Source: Peptoniphilus gorbachii (lineage in GTDB: Bacteria; Bacillota; Clostridia; Tissierellales; Peptoniphilaceae). From it: DNA of 64,000 bases. Positions 29,015 through 37,304 of the stretch are shown in pieces. The translations under genes and the position numbers were made by a program. Location: NCBI RefSeq assembly GCF_016908115.1, contig NZ_JAFBDH010000002.1, forward strand, positions 1 to 64,000, given 5' to 3'. Numbering within the stretch: the first letter of the stretch is position 1; each line of letters begins with the position of its first letter. The notes beneath the pieces were generated by a model that saw nothing but the letters and a program-made list of their open reading frames with translations, searched no databases and was not told the origin of the DNA.

Positions 29015-29554
29015 ATGATTTATGATTATAAAGTAGAAAAACAAGATGGATCTTTCTTAGACTTAAAGGATTTAAAGGGTAAAGTCATCTTAATAGTAAA
29101 CACTGCAACTAGATGCGGCTTTACACCCCAATACAATGACCTACAAGACCTTTACGACAAGTACCATAACAAGGGACTTGAAATAATTGACATACCTTGC
29201 AATCAATTTAAGGAACAGGCGCCTGAAAGTGATGAAGAAATATCAAAATTCTGCCAATTGAATTTTAATATTGAATTTCCACAAATGAAGAAGGCTGAAG
29301 TAAATGGAGAAAATGAAATTGACCTTTATAAGTTTTTAAAATCTCAAAAGGGATTTGAAGGCTTTGGACATGGTCCCAAGGCACTTGCCATGGCAACACT
29401 TTTAAAGTCTAGGGATAAGGACTACAAAAACAATCCTGATATCAAATGGAACTTCACAAAATTCTTAGTTGATAGGGATGGAAATGTAGTTGAGAGATTT
29501 GAGCCAACTGCAAAAATGGATCTTGTCGATGAAAAAATTTCAAAATTAATTTAA
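29015..29554 (+). CDS. Glutathione peroxidase family protein (Cys-type)
   Basis: 179 residues. The catalytic motif N-T-A-T-R-C-G-F-T-P-Q-Y gives the peroxidatic Cys34 (not selenocysteine). Gln64 in C-N-Q-F and Trp145-Asn146 in I-K-W-N-F complete the tetrad. Such Cys enzymes generally reduce lipid or hydrogen peroxide with thioredoxin, which fits the thioredoxin-like lipoprotein next door, though a partnership is inference. AGGAGG ribosome site; own promoter and terminator. Confidence 0.92.
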   Translation: MIYDYKVEKQDGSFLDLKDLKGKVILIVNTATRCGFTPQYNDLQDLYDKYHNKGLEIIDIPCNQFKEQAPESDEEISKFCQLNFNIEFPQMKKAEVNGENEIDLYKFLKSQKGFEGFGHGPKALAMATLLKSRDKDYKNNPDIKWNFTKFLVDRDGNVVERFEPTAKMDLVDEKISKLI

Positions 29555-29556
29555 AA

Positions 29557-29578
29557 AATCAGCTCACAGGAGCTGATT
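29557..29578 (+). terminator. Terminator of the glutathione peroxidase gene
   Basis: AATCAGCTC/GAGCTGATT perfect 9-bp stem, ACAG loop, T run. Confidence 0.88.
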
Positions 29579-29595
29579 CTTTTTTTTGCTTTATT

Positions 29596-30069
29596 TTAAT
29601 TTTTACAAACATCAAGCCAAGCCTTATAGTTTGAACACTTTTCTAGTTCTTCTATTGACATTTCTATTGCACTATTACTAGATCCACATGCAGGAAAAAC
29701 TGTGACAATTCTTTTTAAAGACTCATCCAGATAAACATCTACATCATCTTTTATGGCAAAGGGACAAACTCCCCCTACCTTATGCCCTATTAGTTCTTCA
29801 ACCCTATCTTTTTCAATCATTTTTGCCTTGCTGCCAAAAATTCTTTTAAATTTCTTATTATCGATTTTGACATCTCCTGCAGTTACAATTATTATTGCTT
29901 TTTCCTTTAAAATAAAGGAAAGGCTCTTGGCAATCCTTTCTGGCTAACAATTTAAGGCTGCCGCTGCAAGCTCTACATTTGCACTAGAAGTGTCAAAATC
30001 TATTATCCTATCCTCAAGACCAAAAACTTTAAAATAGCTTTTAACTTTTTCTATACTAATTTTTATCAC
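29596..30069 (-). pseudogene. ybaK: YbaK/ProX-type aminoacyl-tRNA deacylase broken by one amber codon
   Basis: The minus-strand frame from about 30069 (GTG) to 29596 encodes a full-length YbaK/EbsC-type protein (about 158 codons) with a single in-frame TAG at 29946-29944. The context is A-A-A-A-L-N-C-stop-P-E-R-I-A-K-S-L-S-F; family members have Glu there (C-E-P-x-R-I-A-K), so one GAG to TAG change explains it. The C-terminal 74 residues (from the Met at 29820) form an ORF of their own, including V-G-G-V-C-P-F. These enzymes clear mischarged Cys- or Ala-tRNA(Pro). The start codon is uncertain (GGAG lies close by). Either a recent pseudogene or a base error. Confidence 0.8.
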
Positions 30070-30270
30070 TCCATAAATTTTTATAATTATATCACAACTT
30101 AATTTTTATGTTAAAAAAATCTTTTTATTTTTAAATATCTGCAATTGAATTTTAATTTAATTTTTTCCAAGTTACTTTTAAAAAATTTCCTCAAATTTTA
30201 AATTTTAAAACTTTTTTATTTAAATATTTTTCTCAATAGTATTTATAGAGTGTAAAATTCCATAAAAAAA
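30070..30270. other. AT-rich intergenic stretch beyond tuf, no gene seen
   Basis: About 200 bp, mostly A and T, between the broken ybaK gene and the tuf terminator. It contains one copy of AGTTACTTTT (30170) but no ORF or structured RNA that I can support. Confidence 0.5.
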
Positions 30271-30288
30271 GAGCGAGTTTCCTCGCCC
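30271..30288 (-). terminator. Terminator of the str operon (after tuf)
   Basis: GGGCGAG/CTCGCTC stem with a GAAA tetraloop on the minus strand, followed by a T7 run. Confidence 0.9.
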
Positions 30289-30322
30289 TTAAATGTTTTA
30301 ATTTTTATTTTAATCTAAATGA

Positions 30323-31516
30323 TTAGTCAAGAATCTTAGATACTACTCCAGATGCTACTGTTCTACCACCTTCACGAATAGCGAATCTTAATCCTTCGTC
30401 CATTGCGATTGGTGTGATTAGTGTTACTGTAAATGTGGAGTTATCTCCTGGCATTACCATTTCTGTTCCTTCTTTTAGTTGGATATCTCCTGTTACGTCT
30501 GTTGTTCTGAAGTAGAATTGTGGTCTGTATCCGTTAAAGAATGGTGTATGTCTTCCACCTTCTTCTTTTGTTAGTACATATACTTCTGCTTCAAATTTTG
30601 TATGTGGGTGAATTGTTCCTGGTGCTGCTAATACTTGTCCTCTTTGGATTTCTTCTCTTTGTACACCTCTTAGTAGGGCTCCGATGTTGTCTCCTGCTTC
30701 GGCTTGGTCTAGTTGTTTTCTAAACATTTCTACACCTGTTACTACTACTTGTCTCTTTTCTTCTGTAAGTCCTACTACTTCTACAGTATCTCCTACTTTT
30801 ACTACACCTTGTTCTACTCTTCCTGTTGCTACTGTTCCTCTTCCTGTGATTGAGAAGATGTCTTCAATTGGCATTAGGAATGGGTGTTCTGTATCTCTTG
30901 CTGGTGTTGGAATGTATTCGTCTACTTCTTCCATTAGTTTTACGATTTTGTCTCCCCATTCTCCGTCTGGATCGTCAAGTGCTTTTAGGGCTGATCCTAC
31001 TACGATTGGTGTGTTGTCTCCGTCAAAGTCGTATTCTGAAAGTAGGTCTCTTACTTCCATTTCTACTAATTCGATTAGTTCTGGGTCATCTACTTGGTCT
31101 TCTTTGTTTAGGAATACTACAATCTTTGGTACACCTACTTGACGAGCTAGTAGAATGTGTTCTCTTGTTTGTGGCATTGGACCATCAGCTGCTGATACTA
31201 CTAGGATAGCGCCGTCCATTTGTGCTGCTCCTGTAATCATGTTCTTTACATAGTCAGCGTGTCCTGGGCAGTCTACGTGAGCGTAGTGTCTGTTTGGTGT
31301 TTCATATTCTACGTGAGAAGTTGAAATTGTGATTCCTCTTTCTCTTTCTTCTGGTGCCTTGTCAATGTGTGCGTAGTCTACGAATTCTCCTCCACCGTAT
31401 CTCTTGTTCATTACAAGTGTGATTGCTGCTGTAAGAGTTGTCTTACCGTGGTCAACGTGACCAATTGTTCCAATGTTTACGTGTGGTTTATTTCTTTCAA
31501 ATTTTGCTTTAGCCAT
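30323..31516 (-). CDS. tuf: Elongation factor Tu
   Basis: 397 residues, full length. GTP-binding motifs: G-H-V-D-H-G-K-T-T (near residue 19), D-C-P-G-H-A-D-Y (near 81) and N-K-E-D (near 136, where many species have N-K-C-D). It delivers aminoacyl-tRNA to the ribosome. Last gene of rpsL-rpsG-fusA-tuf, 18 nt after fusA, with an AGGAGG ribosome site. Codon use is strongly biased, as expected for a highly expressed gene. Confidence 0.98.
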   Translation of the reverse strand: MAKAKFERNKPHVNIGTIGHVDHGKTTLTAAITLVMNKRYGGGEFVDYAHIDKAPEERERGITISTSHVEYETPNRHYAHVDCPGHADYVKNMITGAAQMDGAILVVSAADGPMPQTREHILLARQVGVPKIVVFLNKEDQVDDPELIELVEMEVRDLLSEYDFDGDNTPIVVGSALKALDDPDGEWGDKIVKLMEEVDEYIPTPARDTEHPFLMPIEDIFSITGRGTVATGRVEQGVVKVGDTVEVVGLTEEKRQVVVTGVEMFRKQLDQAEAGDNIGALLRGVQREEIQRGQVLAAPGTIHPHTKFEAEVYVLTKEEGGRHTPFFNGYRPQFYFRTTDVTGDIQLKEGTEMVMPGDNSTFTVTLITPIAMDEGLRFAIREGGRTVASGVVSKILD

Positions 31517-31534
31517 TATTAATCCTCCTAATTA

Positions 31535-33610
31535 TTAGTTTTTCTTTTTATCTCCAACTACTTCTTCTGCTATTGATTGAGGTACTTCTTCGTAGTGATC
31601 AAATTGCATTGAATAGTTTGCTCTTCCTTGTGTATTTGAACGAAGGCTAGTTGCGTAACCAAACATTTCTGCTAGTGGTACATAAGCTGTAACAATTTGA
31701 GCTCCAGCTACAAGTTCCATACCTTCCATTCTTCCACGTCTTGAGTTAATGTCTCCAATTACATCTCCCATGTATTCTTCTGGAGTTGTAACTTCAACCT
31801 TCATCATAGGTTCAAGAAGTACTGGATCTGCTTTTGCAAGAGCATCTCTTACTGCCATAGAACCGGCAATCTTAAATGCCATTTCAGAAGAGTCGACTTC
31901 GTGATAAGAACCATCGTAAAGAGTTACTTTAACATCAAGTACTTCATATCCACCAATAATACCTGATTGAAGTGCTTCTTCAATACCTTGTTGAGTTGGT
32001 CCAATAAATTCCTTAGGAATAGCACCACCAACGATGGCATTTTCAAATATAAAGCCTTCACCTGGTTTATTAGGTTCGATTCTAATCTTAGCGTGACCAT
32101 ATTGTCCACGACCACCTGATTGACGAGCGTATTTAGCTTCGCCTTCAGCTGCCTTCTTAATACCTTCTCTATAAGAAACTTGAGGGTTACCAATGTTGGC
32201 TTCAACTTTAAATTCTCTTAAAAGTCTATCAACAATGATATCAAGGTGAAGTTCACCCATTCCTGCGATAATTGTTTGACCAGTTTCATCATCAGTATAT
32301 GTTCTAAAAGTAGGGTCTTCTTCAGCAAGTTTTGCTAAGGCAAGAGCCATCTTATCTTGAGAAGCTTTTGTCTTTGGTTCAATCGCTACAGATATAACTG
32401 GTTCTGGGAATTCCATGGTTTCAAGAATAACTTGATTTTTTTCATCACAAAGAGTATCACCAGTAGTAGTATCTTTAAGACCTACAGCTGCAGCAATTTC
32501 TCCTGCATGGATTTCTTCGATTTCTTGTCTCTTGTTAGCGTGCATTTGAAGAATTCTTCCGATTCTTTCTCTCTTGCCCTTAGTTGAGTTCATTACATAA
32601 GAACCAGCTTGTAAAACTCCAGAGTAAACTCTAAAGTATGCAAGTTTACCAACATATGGGTCAGTAACAATTTTAAATGCAAGTGCTGAGAAAGGTTCAT
32701 CGTCTGAAGAATGTCTTTGAACTTCATTGCCATCTAAATCAACACCTTCAATTGATGGTACATCAATTGGAGATGGAAGATAATCAATTATAGCATCAAG
32801 AAGAAGTTGAACTCCCTTGTTCTTGTAAGAAGAACCACAAGATACTGGAGTGATTTCTACAGCAAGTGTTCCCTTTCTTATAGCTTTTTTAAGAAGTTCT
32901 TTGTCTATTTCTTCTCCTTCAAGATAAGCCATCATTAAATCTTCATCAAATTCAGAAGCTTTTTCAATTAATTTTTCTCTATATTCATTTGCAAGGTCTA
33001 GGTATTCATCAGGAACATCAGTAATTTCGATTTCCTTACCAAGTTCGTCCTTGTAAATTTCTGCTTTCATTTCAACAAGGTCAATCATTCCAATGAAAGT
33101 ATCTTCTGCTCCCATTGGGATTTGAATTGGAATAGGGTTACCATGTAATTTCTTGTCAATTGTTTGAACTGATCTAAAGAAATCAGCACCAGTAACATCC
33201 ATCTTGTTAATATGTGCAATTCTTGGAACATGATACTTATCTGCTTGTCTCCAAACAGTTTCAGATTGAGGTTCTACACCACTTTTTGCATCAAAAAGTG
33301 CAACAGCACCATCAAGTACTCTTAGAGATCTTTCAACTTCAACTGTGAAGTCAACGTGTCCCGGAGTATCGATAATGTTAAGTCTGTAACCCTTCCAGTG
33401 TGCAGTAGTAGCTGCAGAAGTAATTGTGATACCTCTTTCTTGTTCTTGTTCCATCCAGTCCATTTGTGCTGCACCTTCGTGAGTTTCACCGATTTTGTGA
33501 ATCTTACCAGCGTAGAAAAGAATACGTTCAGTAGTAGTAGTCTTTCCAGCATCAATATGGGCCATAATACCAATATTTCTATATTTCTCTAATGGTATTT
33601 CGCGAGCCAT
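31535..33610 (-). CDS. fusA: Elongation factor G
   Basis: 691 residues, the usual length. G1 [10 protein letters not shown] (near residue 17), G3 D-T-P-G-H-V-D-F and G4 N-K-M-D are intact, followed by domains II-V including the R[11 protein letters not shown] segment of domain IV. It catalyses ribosomal translocation and, with RRF, recycling. Strong ribosome site GGGGAGG, 15 nt after rpsG. Confidence 0.98.
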   Translation of the reverse strand: MAREIPLEKYRNIGIMAHIDAGKTTTTERILFYAGKIHKIGETHEGAAQMDWMEQEQERGITITSAATTAHWKGYRLNIIDTPGHVDFTVEVERSLRVLDGAVALFDAKSGVEPQSETVWRQADKYHVPRIAHINKMDVTGADFFRSVQTIDKKLHGNPIPIQIPMGAEDTFIGMIDLVEMKAEIYKDELGKEIEITDVPDEYLDLANEYREKLIEKASEFDEDLMMAYLEGEEIDKELLKKAIRKGTLAVEITPVSCGSSYKNKGVQLLLDAIIDYLPSPIDVPSIEGVDLDGNEVQRHSSDDEPFSALAFKIVTDPYVGKLAYFRVYSGVLQAGSYVMNSTKGKRERIGRILQMHANKRQEIEEIHAGEIAAAVGLKDTTTGDTLCDEKNQVILETMEFPEPVISVAIEPKTKASQDKMALALAKLAEEDPTFRTYTDDETGQTIIAGMGELHLDIIVDRLLREFKVEANIGNPQVSYREGIKKAAEGEAKYARQSGGRGQYGHAKIRIEPNKPGEGFIFENAIVGGAIPKEFIGPTQQGIEEALQSGIIGGYEVLDVKVTLYDGSYHEVDSSEMAFKIAGSMAVRDALAKADPVLLEPMMKVEVTTPEEYMGDVIGDINSRRGRMEGMELVAGAQIVTAYVPLAEMFGYATSLRSNTQGRANYSMQFDHYEEVPQSIAEEVVGDKKKN

Positions 33611-33625
33611 AAATTCCTCCCCTTA

Positions 33626-34096
33626 TTACCATCTATAGTGAGCAAAGGCCTTGTTAGCTTCTGCTGTTCTATGCATTTCATCTTTTCTCTTAACGCTTCC
33701 GCCTAGTCCGTTAGATGCATCAAGGATTTCTTTTGCAAGTCTTTCGTGCATTGTCTTTTCGCCTCTAGCTCTTGCATATCTAACTAACCATCTAAGTCCT
33801 AGTGTTTGGCGTCTTTCCGGTCTAACTTCCATTGGAACTTGGTAAGTAGCACCGCCTATTCTTCTTCCCTTTACTTCAAGTACAGGCATTACATTATTAA
33901 GTGCCTTGTAAAATACTTCAAGTGCGTCTTCTCCAGTTTGTTCTGCAATTGTTTCAAGTGCTCCATAAACAATTCTTTGAGCAGTACCTTTTTTACCGTC
34001 AAGCATAACATTGTTTATAAGCTTTGTGATAACTACATCGCTATACATTGGATCAGCCATAACTTCACGTTTTTGGATATGTCCTTTTCTTGGCAT
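33626..34096 (-). CDS. rpsG: Ribosomal protein S7
   Basis: 156 residues, full length, opening P-R-K-G-H-I-Q-K-R and ending A-F-A-H-Y-R-W as in all bacterial S7. It binds the 3' major domain of 16S rRNA. In other bacteria S7 represses its own operon by binding the S12-S7 intercistronic region; here that gap is 92 nt and contains a possible hairpin. Confidence 0.97.
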   Translation of the reverse strand: MPRKGHIQKREVMADPMYSDVVITKLINNVMLDGKKGTAQRIVYGALETIAEQTGEDALEVFYKALNNVMPVLEVKGRRIGGATYQVPMEVRPERRQTLGLRWLVRYARARGEKTMHERLAKEILDASNGLGGSVKRKDEMHRTAEANKAFAHYRW

Positions 34097-34132
34097 AACT
34101 TCCCTCCTTAACTATTTTTCAGTCGATTCATT

Positions 34133-34157
34133 GGTACTCAGGTTGAGCCCGTAAGCC
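34133..34157 (-). promoter_or_regulatory. Possible regulatory hairpin between rpsL and rpsG
   Basis: In the 92-nt rpsL-rpsG gap the minus-strand transcript contains a GC-rich island with CTCA-ACC-TGAG pairing, extended by GG/CC, in an otherwise AT-rich spacer. S7 autoregulation acts at this place in enterobacteria. The structure is short and its role is inference. Confidence 0.35.
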
Positions 34158-34188
34158 AAAAATCTATAAATTCTTTTAAAAAATTCTA

Positions 34189-34602
34189 TCAATTTTTAGG
34201 TTTCTTAGTACCATATTTAGATCTAGATTGCTTTCTATCAGTTACTCCAGCTGTATCAAGAGTACCTCTTACAATATGGTATCTAACACCTGGTAAATCC
34301 TTAACTCTTCCACCACGGATTAAAACAACGCTGTGTTCTTGTAGGTTGTGTCCGATTCCTGGAATGTAAGCCATAACTTCGTATCCATTTGTCAAACGAA
34401 CTCTGGCAACTTTTCTAAGAGCTGAATTCGGTTTCTTAGGTGTTACTGTTCTTACTGCAACACATACTCCTCTTTTTTGTGGAGAATTAACTTCAGTTTC
34501 AACTTTTTTAAGTGTGTCATAGTTTACATCAAGAGCTGGTGATTTAGATTTACTGTGAATTTTCTTTCTACCATTTCTTACTAATTGGTTAATTGTAGGC
34601 AT
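34189..34602 (-). CDS. rpsL: Ribosomal protein S12
   Basis: 137 residues; the ATG at 34602 has AGGAGG upstream, and the longer frame has no support. The decoding-site motifs [11 protein letters not shown] and [11 protein letters not shown] are intact and show no known streptomycin-resistance change. Relative to E. coli there is an insertion of about 13 residues after P-A-L (around residues 26-40), a feature of Clostridia and relatives. First gene of its operon, with its own promoter; unusually it is not preceded by rpoC or an L7Ae-type gene. Confidence 0.97.
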   Translation of the reverse strand: MPTINQLVRNGRKKIHSKSKSPALDVNYDTLKKVETEVNSPQKRGVCVAVRTVTPKKPNSALRKVARVRLTNGYEVMAYIPGIGHNLQEHSVVLIRGGRVKDLPGVRYHIVRGTLDTAGVTDRKQSRSKYGTKKPKN

Positions 34603-34642
34603 TAATTGCACCTCCTGTTTTAATAATAGTATCAGACATTTC

Positions 34643-34670
34643 AAAGACTACCCAGTCTTAGGTAGTCTTT
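34643..34670 (-). promoter_or_regulatory. Hairpin in the rpsL leader
   Basis: AAAGACTACC/GGTAGTCTTT perfect 10-bp stem, 8-nt loop, in the 80-nt leader between the rpsL promoter and its ribosome site. No T run follows on the minus strand, so it is not a terminator for rpsL. It could bind an autoregulating ribosomal protein. Confidence 0.55.
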
Positions 34671-34689
34671 CCGTCTCAAATACTCATCA

Positions 34690-34718
34690 ATTTTATCATT
34701 ACAAAGCCATTAAGTCAA
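34690..34718 (-). promoter_or_regulatory. Promoter of the str operon
   Basis: TTGACT (34718-34713) and TAAAAT (34695-34690) are 17 nt apart on the minus strand, about 80 nt before rpsL. Confidence 0.75.
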
Positions 34719-34720
34719 CA

Positions 34721-34757
34721 AAAAATATGAGAAATTGGCGAATTCCTCATATTTTTT
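34721..34757. terminator. Terminator separating the membrane-protein gene from the str promoter
   Basis: AAAAATATGAG.AATT/AATT.CTCATATTTTT stem with a CGCC loop; A/T runs on both sides allow either direction. It abuts the rpsL -35 box, so upstream read-through should stop just before it. Confidence 0.75.
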
Positions 34758-34794
34758 AAAATTATTTTTATTTTTTTGAGATTTTTTCTAAAAT

Positions 34795-35289
34795 TTACAT
34801 TAATCTATCAAGATAAAAATCAAATCTATTGATATTTATCATGTTATAGATTGTAAATCCTGTAAAAAATAATAAATATAAAATTTGTAAGATTACAAAA
34901 GTTTTTCTGTAAGAGTCCTTTTCTACAAAAATTTTAGAAAGTAATTTTTTTGATAAATAATAGCTAAGCCATAAGATAACTAGCATAAAGCATGACAAAA
35001 CTATTAAAAATTCATTTTTCGCGAAGTAACTCACTTTATGACCATCTTCAAGGGTCATAAAGAATATTAGTTGATAAATTATAAGAATTGCTTGTACAAT
35101 AATTGTCGTTATTTTATAAAGTCTTGGGTCGTCTTTATACTTGTTTTTCATAATATCTTCTGTGTAAGTTCTGTAAACAAAATATGCTATAAGACCAAAA
35201 ACTGCAAAATAGATATATAGCTTATCTTGTCTAAAAACTATGCCAATCCAAAAAGAAATCATGATAAAAGCATAAATATAGTTTCTCAA
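34795..35289 (-). CDS. Hypothetical membrane protein, paralogue of the protein at 41032-41670
   Basis: 164 residues with about five hydrophobic helices. No known family. It shares clear motifs with the 212-residue protein encoded 6 kb upstream: Y-R-T-Y-T-E-D-x-M versus Y-K-L-Y-T-E-S-x-M, L-E-D-G versus L-K-D-G, V-E-K-D-S-Y-R-K-T-F versus F-E-K-D-I-W-R-R-T-F, and R-F-D-F-Y near the C-terminus. It lacks the N-terminal 50 residues of its paralogue. A 28-codon mini-gene starts 111 nt upstream of it. Confidence 0.65.
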   Translation of the reverse strand: MRNYIYAFIMISFWIGIVFRQDKLYIYFAVFGLIAYFVYRTYTEDIMKNKYKDDPRLYKITTIIVQAILIIYQLIFFMTLEDGHKVSYFAKNEFLIVLSCFMLVILWLSYYLSKKLLSKIFVEKDSYRKTFVILQILYLLFFTGFTIYNMININRFDFYLDRLM

Positions 35290-35313
35290 TACATCAATAC
35301 TTTCAGTTTCAAT

Positions 35314-35400
35314 TTATTTTTTTGCTTTAATCTTATCTCCAATTGGATTTATTAATAAAATAAGTATTGCTGGTATAAAAAATAAAATTAAATTACTCAT
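35314..35400 (-). CDS. 28-residue membrane mini-protein, copy 1
   Basis: ATG at 35400, 28 codons and TAA. The peptide is one hydrophobic helix (L-I-L-F-F-I-P-A-I-L-I-L-L-I) followed by N-P-I-G-D-K-I-K-A-K-K, a positive-inside tail. A near-identical copy lies at 40938-41039. The DNA is conserved over 76 bp (74 identical). Too short for standard gene calling. A role beside the paralogous membrane proteins is likely but unknown. Confidence 0.55.
   Translation of the reverse strand: MSNLILFFIPAILILLINPIGDKIKAKK
35325..35400. repeat. 76-bp direct repeat, left copy
   Basis: Matches 40964-41039 with only two mismatches, in the same orientation. The repeats bracket about 5.56 kb that contains the PHP/ABC importer/isomerase genes. 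Recombination between them would remove that block. Confidence 0.85.
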
Positions 35401-35503
35401 AAAACGCCATAACCTTCCTCGATACTTATCTATTTATAAAAATCAAATTTTTATAAATCTTAAAGAACTATAAAATACTAAAAACTTAGTTTAATTATAT
35501 CAA

Positions 35504-35530
35504 AAATCTCTCTAATAATTAGAGAGATTT
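35504..35530 (-). terminator. Terminator of the importer operon
   Basis: Palindrome AAATCTCTCTAAT/ATTAGAGAGATTT (13 bp arms, 1-nt centre), with Ts following on the minus strand, just after the PHP gene. Confidence 0.8.
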
Positions 35531-35545
35531 AAAATTATTACTTTA

Positions 35546-36280
35546 CTAATTGTAAAAAATATCTTTATCTATTTTTAGATAACTAAAAAGCCTTTCTTCA
35601 TTTTCGTCAAAATTTATTATTTGTTCTTTTGGAAAGTTTAATTCTTCTATGAGATCTATTGCCCTTTTAAAGTCACCTACTTGGTAATCTACATGAGCAT
35701 CTGAATTAATTATTACATCTACTTTGTGTTTCTGGCAAAGTTCTAAAATTTCTATATTATTTTCCCTTGCATTTTTTCTTGAACTATTTTTTGTCAGTGA
35801 GGAATTGTTAAGTTCTATTAACACTTTTTTTTCTTTTGCCGAAAGTACTAGACTTTCTCTATCTATTGGGTATCTATCATCATCAGGATGACCTATTATT
35901 CTAACCTTTTGTCTATCCATTGCCTTTATAAGGGCTTCAGTGTTATTTGTAATTCCTCCATCTTTTATGCAAGGTGTATGAAGTGATGCTATGATATAAT
36001 CTAGATTTTTTATATGCTTTTCTTCTGTAAGATCAAGGTCTCCTGAGTAATCCATTATATTTGCTTCAGCTCCTCTTAACAAAAAAATCCCATCAAAATC
36101 TCTTTTTAATATTTTCATATTGTAAAAGTAAACATTATTACAAGATCCAGGCATATTTTGAGAATGTTCACTTGTTCCCAAAAATTTAAGTCCCTTTTTC
36201 TTTGCCTCTTCTATATTTTCTTTTAAAGTTGAGTAAGCATGACCACTTATTATTGTGTGAGTATGAAGGTCACATAGCAT
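35546..36280 (-). CDS. PHP-domain phosphatase
   Basis: 244 residues. The PHP metal site is complete: D-L-H-T-H at residues 4-8, an E-H near residue 39, A-S-L-H-T-P near 110, G-H-P-D-D-D near 140 and N-S-D-A-H near 200. PHP proteins of this size hydrolyse phosphate esters, such as histidinol phosphate or sugar phosphates. It overlaps the ABC ATPase gene by 11 nt and is the last gene of the importer operon. No histidine genes are nearby, so it probably acts on the imported compound. Confidence 0.82.
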   Translation of the reverse strand: MLCDLHTHTIISGHAYSTLKENIEEAKKKGLKFLGTSEHSQNMPGSCNNVYFYNMKILKRDFDGIFLLRGAEANIMDYSGDLDLTEEKHIKNLDYIIASLHTPCIKDGGITNNTEALIKAMDRQKVRIIGHPDDDRYPIDRESLVLSAKEKKVLIELNNSSLTKNSSRKNARENNIEILELCQKHKVDVIINSDAHVDYQVGDFKRAIDLIEELNFPKEQIINFDENEERLFSYLKIDKDIFYN

Positions 36281-37304
36281 TTTTATAAGTTTCCTCCTTC
36301 ATTACTTTTACTTCTTCACCAGGTCTATATATTGGACTTTTACTGTGTACATTTAATATTCCATGTTTAGATTCTAGTTTATATTCGTATCCTGTTCCCA
36401 TATACTCAAGAGATAATACTCTTGCACTTATACCTGTCTCTCCCTTAGATAAATATAATTCATCTGGTTTTATTGGATATAGGTTTTTATTTTGAAAGTT
36501 TTCTTTTACTGATTTGTCTTGGAAGAAAATATCAGAATCTTCTACTACAAATAAATCTCCCTGCCATTTTCCACTAATTAAATTTGATTTACCTACAAAT
36601 TTTGCTACATATTCTGTTTTTGGATTTTCGTATATTTCATACGGACTTCCTTCTTGTTCAATAACTCCATCTTTTAAGATAACAATTCTATCACTCATTG
36701 CAAGTGCTTCACCTTGATCATGAGTTACATAAATTATTGTAGTTTTAAATTTCCTATGAATTTCTTTTATAAATTTACGCATCTCAATTCTTAAATTTGC
36801 ATCAAGAGCTGATAGAGGCTCGTCCATAAGAACCATTTCGGGTTTTGTTATCAATGCTCTTGCTAGGGCAACTCTTTGTTTTTGTCCACCTGAAAGGTCT
36901 TCAGGATAGGAATTTTCAAATCCACTTAGTCCCACTATTTCAAGCATATCCTTTATATCCTTATCCGCATTTATATTTTTATTTCTTCCTTTAAGTGCAT
37001 AAAGAAGATGTTCTTTTACATTCATATGTGGCCAAAGAGCAAACTGTTGAAATACCATATTTAGACTTCTATCCTGTGGAGGAAGAAAAGTTTTGTCATC
37101 ACTTATAAAAACTCTATCGTCTTTTGTAATCTCTCCAGAGTCAACACCTTCAAATCCTGCAATGATTTTTAATAGTGTAGTTTTACCACATCCACTTGCT
37201 CCAAGAAGTGATACAAACTCAGCGTCTTTAATTTCTAAATTTATATTTTTTAAAACTGTTTTATCTCCAAAACTCTTATAAACACTTTTAATTCTTAAGC
37301 TCAT
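36270..37304 (-). CDS. ABC importer ATPase (FbpC/AfuC-like)
   Basis: 344 residues. Walker A G-A-S-G-C-G-K-T, signature L-S-G-G-Q-K-Q-R and Walker B V-L-M-D-E-P are intact, then a C-terminal TOBE-like domain (about residues 250-344). Start at 37304, because GGAGG lies just upstream; it overlaps the permease stop. Members of this family are often annotated as Fe3+ or phosphonate importers. Confidence 0.88.
   Translation of the reverse strand: MSLRIKSVYKSFGDKTVLKNINLEIKDAEFVSLLGASGCGKTTLLKIIAGFEGVDSGEITKDDRVFISDDKTFLPPQDRSLNMVFQQFALWPHMNVKEHLLYALKGRNKNINADKDIKDMLEIVGLSGFENSYPEDLSGGQKQRVALARALITKPEMVLMDEPLSALDANLRIEMRKFIKEIHRKFKTTIIYVTHDQGEALAMSDRIVILKDGVIEQEGSPYEIYENPKTEYVAKFVGKSNLISGKWQGDLFVVEDSDIFFQDKSVKENFQNKNLYPIKPDELYLSKGETGISARVLSLEYMGTGYEYKLESKHGILNVHSKSPIYRPGEEVKVMKEETYKNAM

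Noticed and set aside
29596-29820. The 74-residue C-terminal YbaK piece as a separate functional gene
   Set aside because: The upstream 84 codons are open and clearly homologous in the same frame; the piece lacks part of the fold and has no ribosome site of its own.
29944-29946. Amber codon in ybaK as programmed recoding (pyrrolysine or read-through)
   Set aside because: No recoding signal or Pyl genes seen, and the codon replaces a plain Glu position; a point mutation is simpler.
34133-34157. 16S rRNA-like fragment in the rpsL-rpsG gap
   Set aside because: Only a 10-nt word resembles a 16S segment, too short to mean anything beyond chance.
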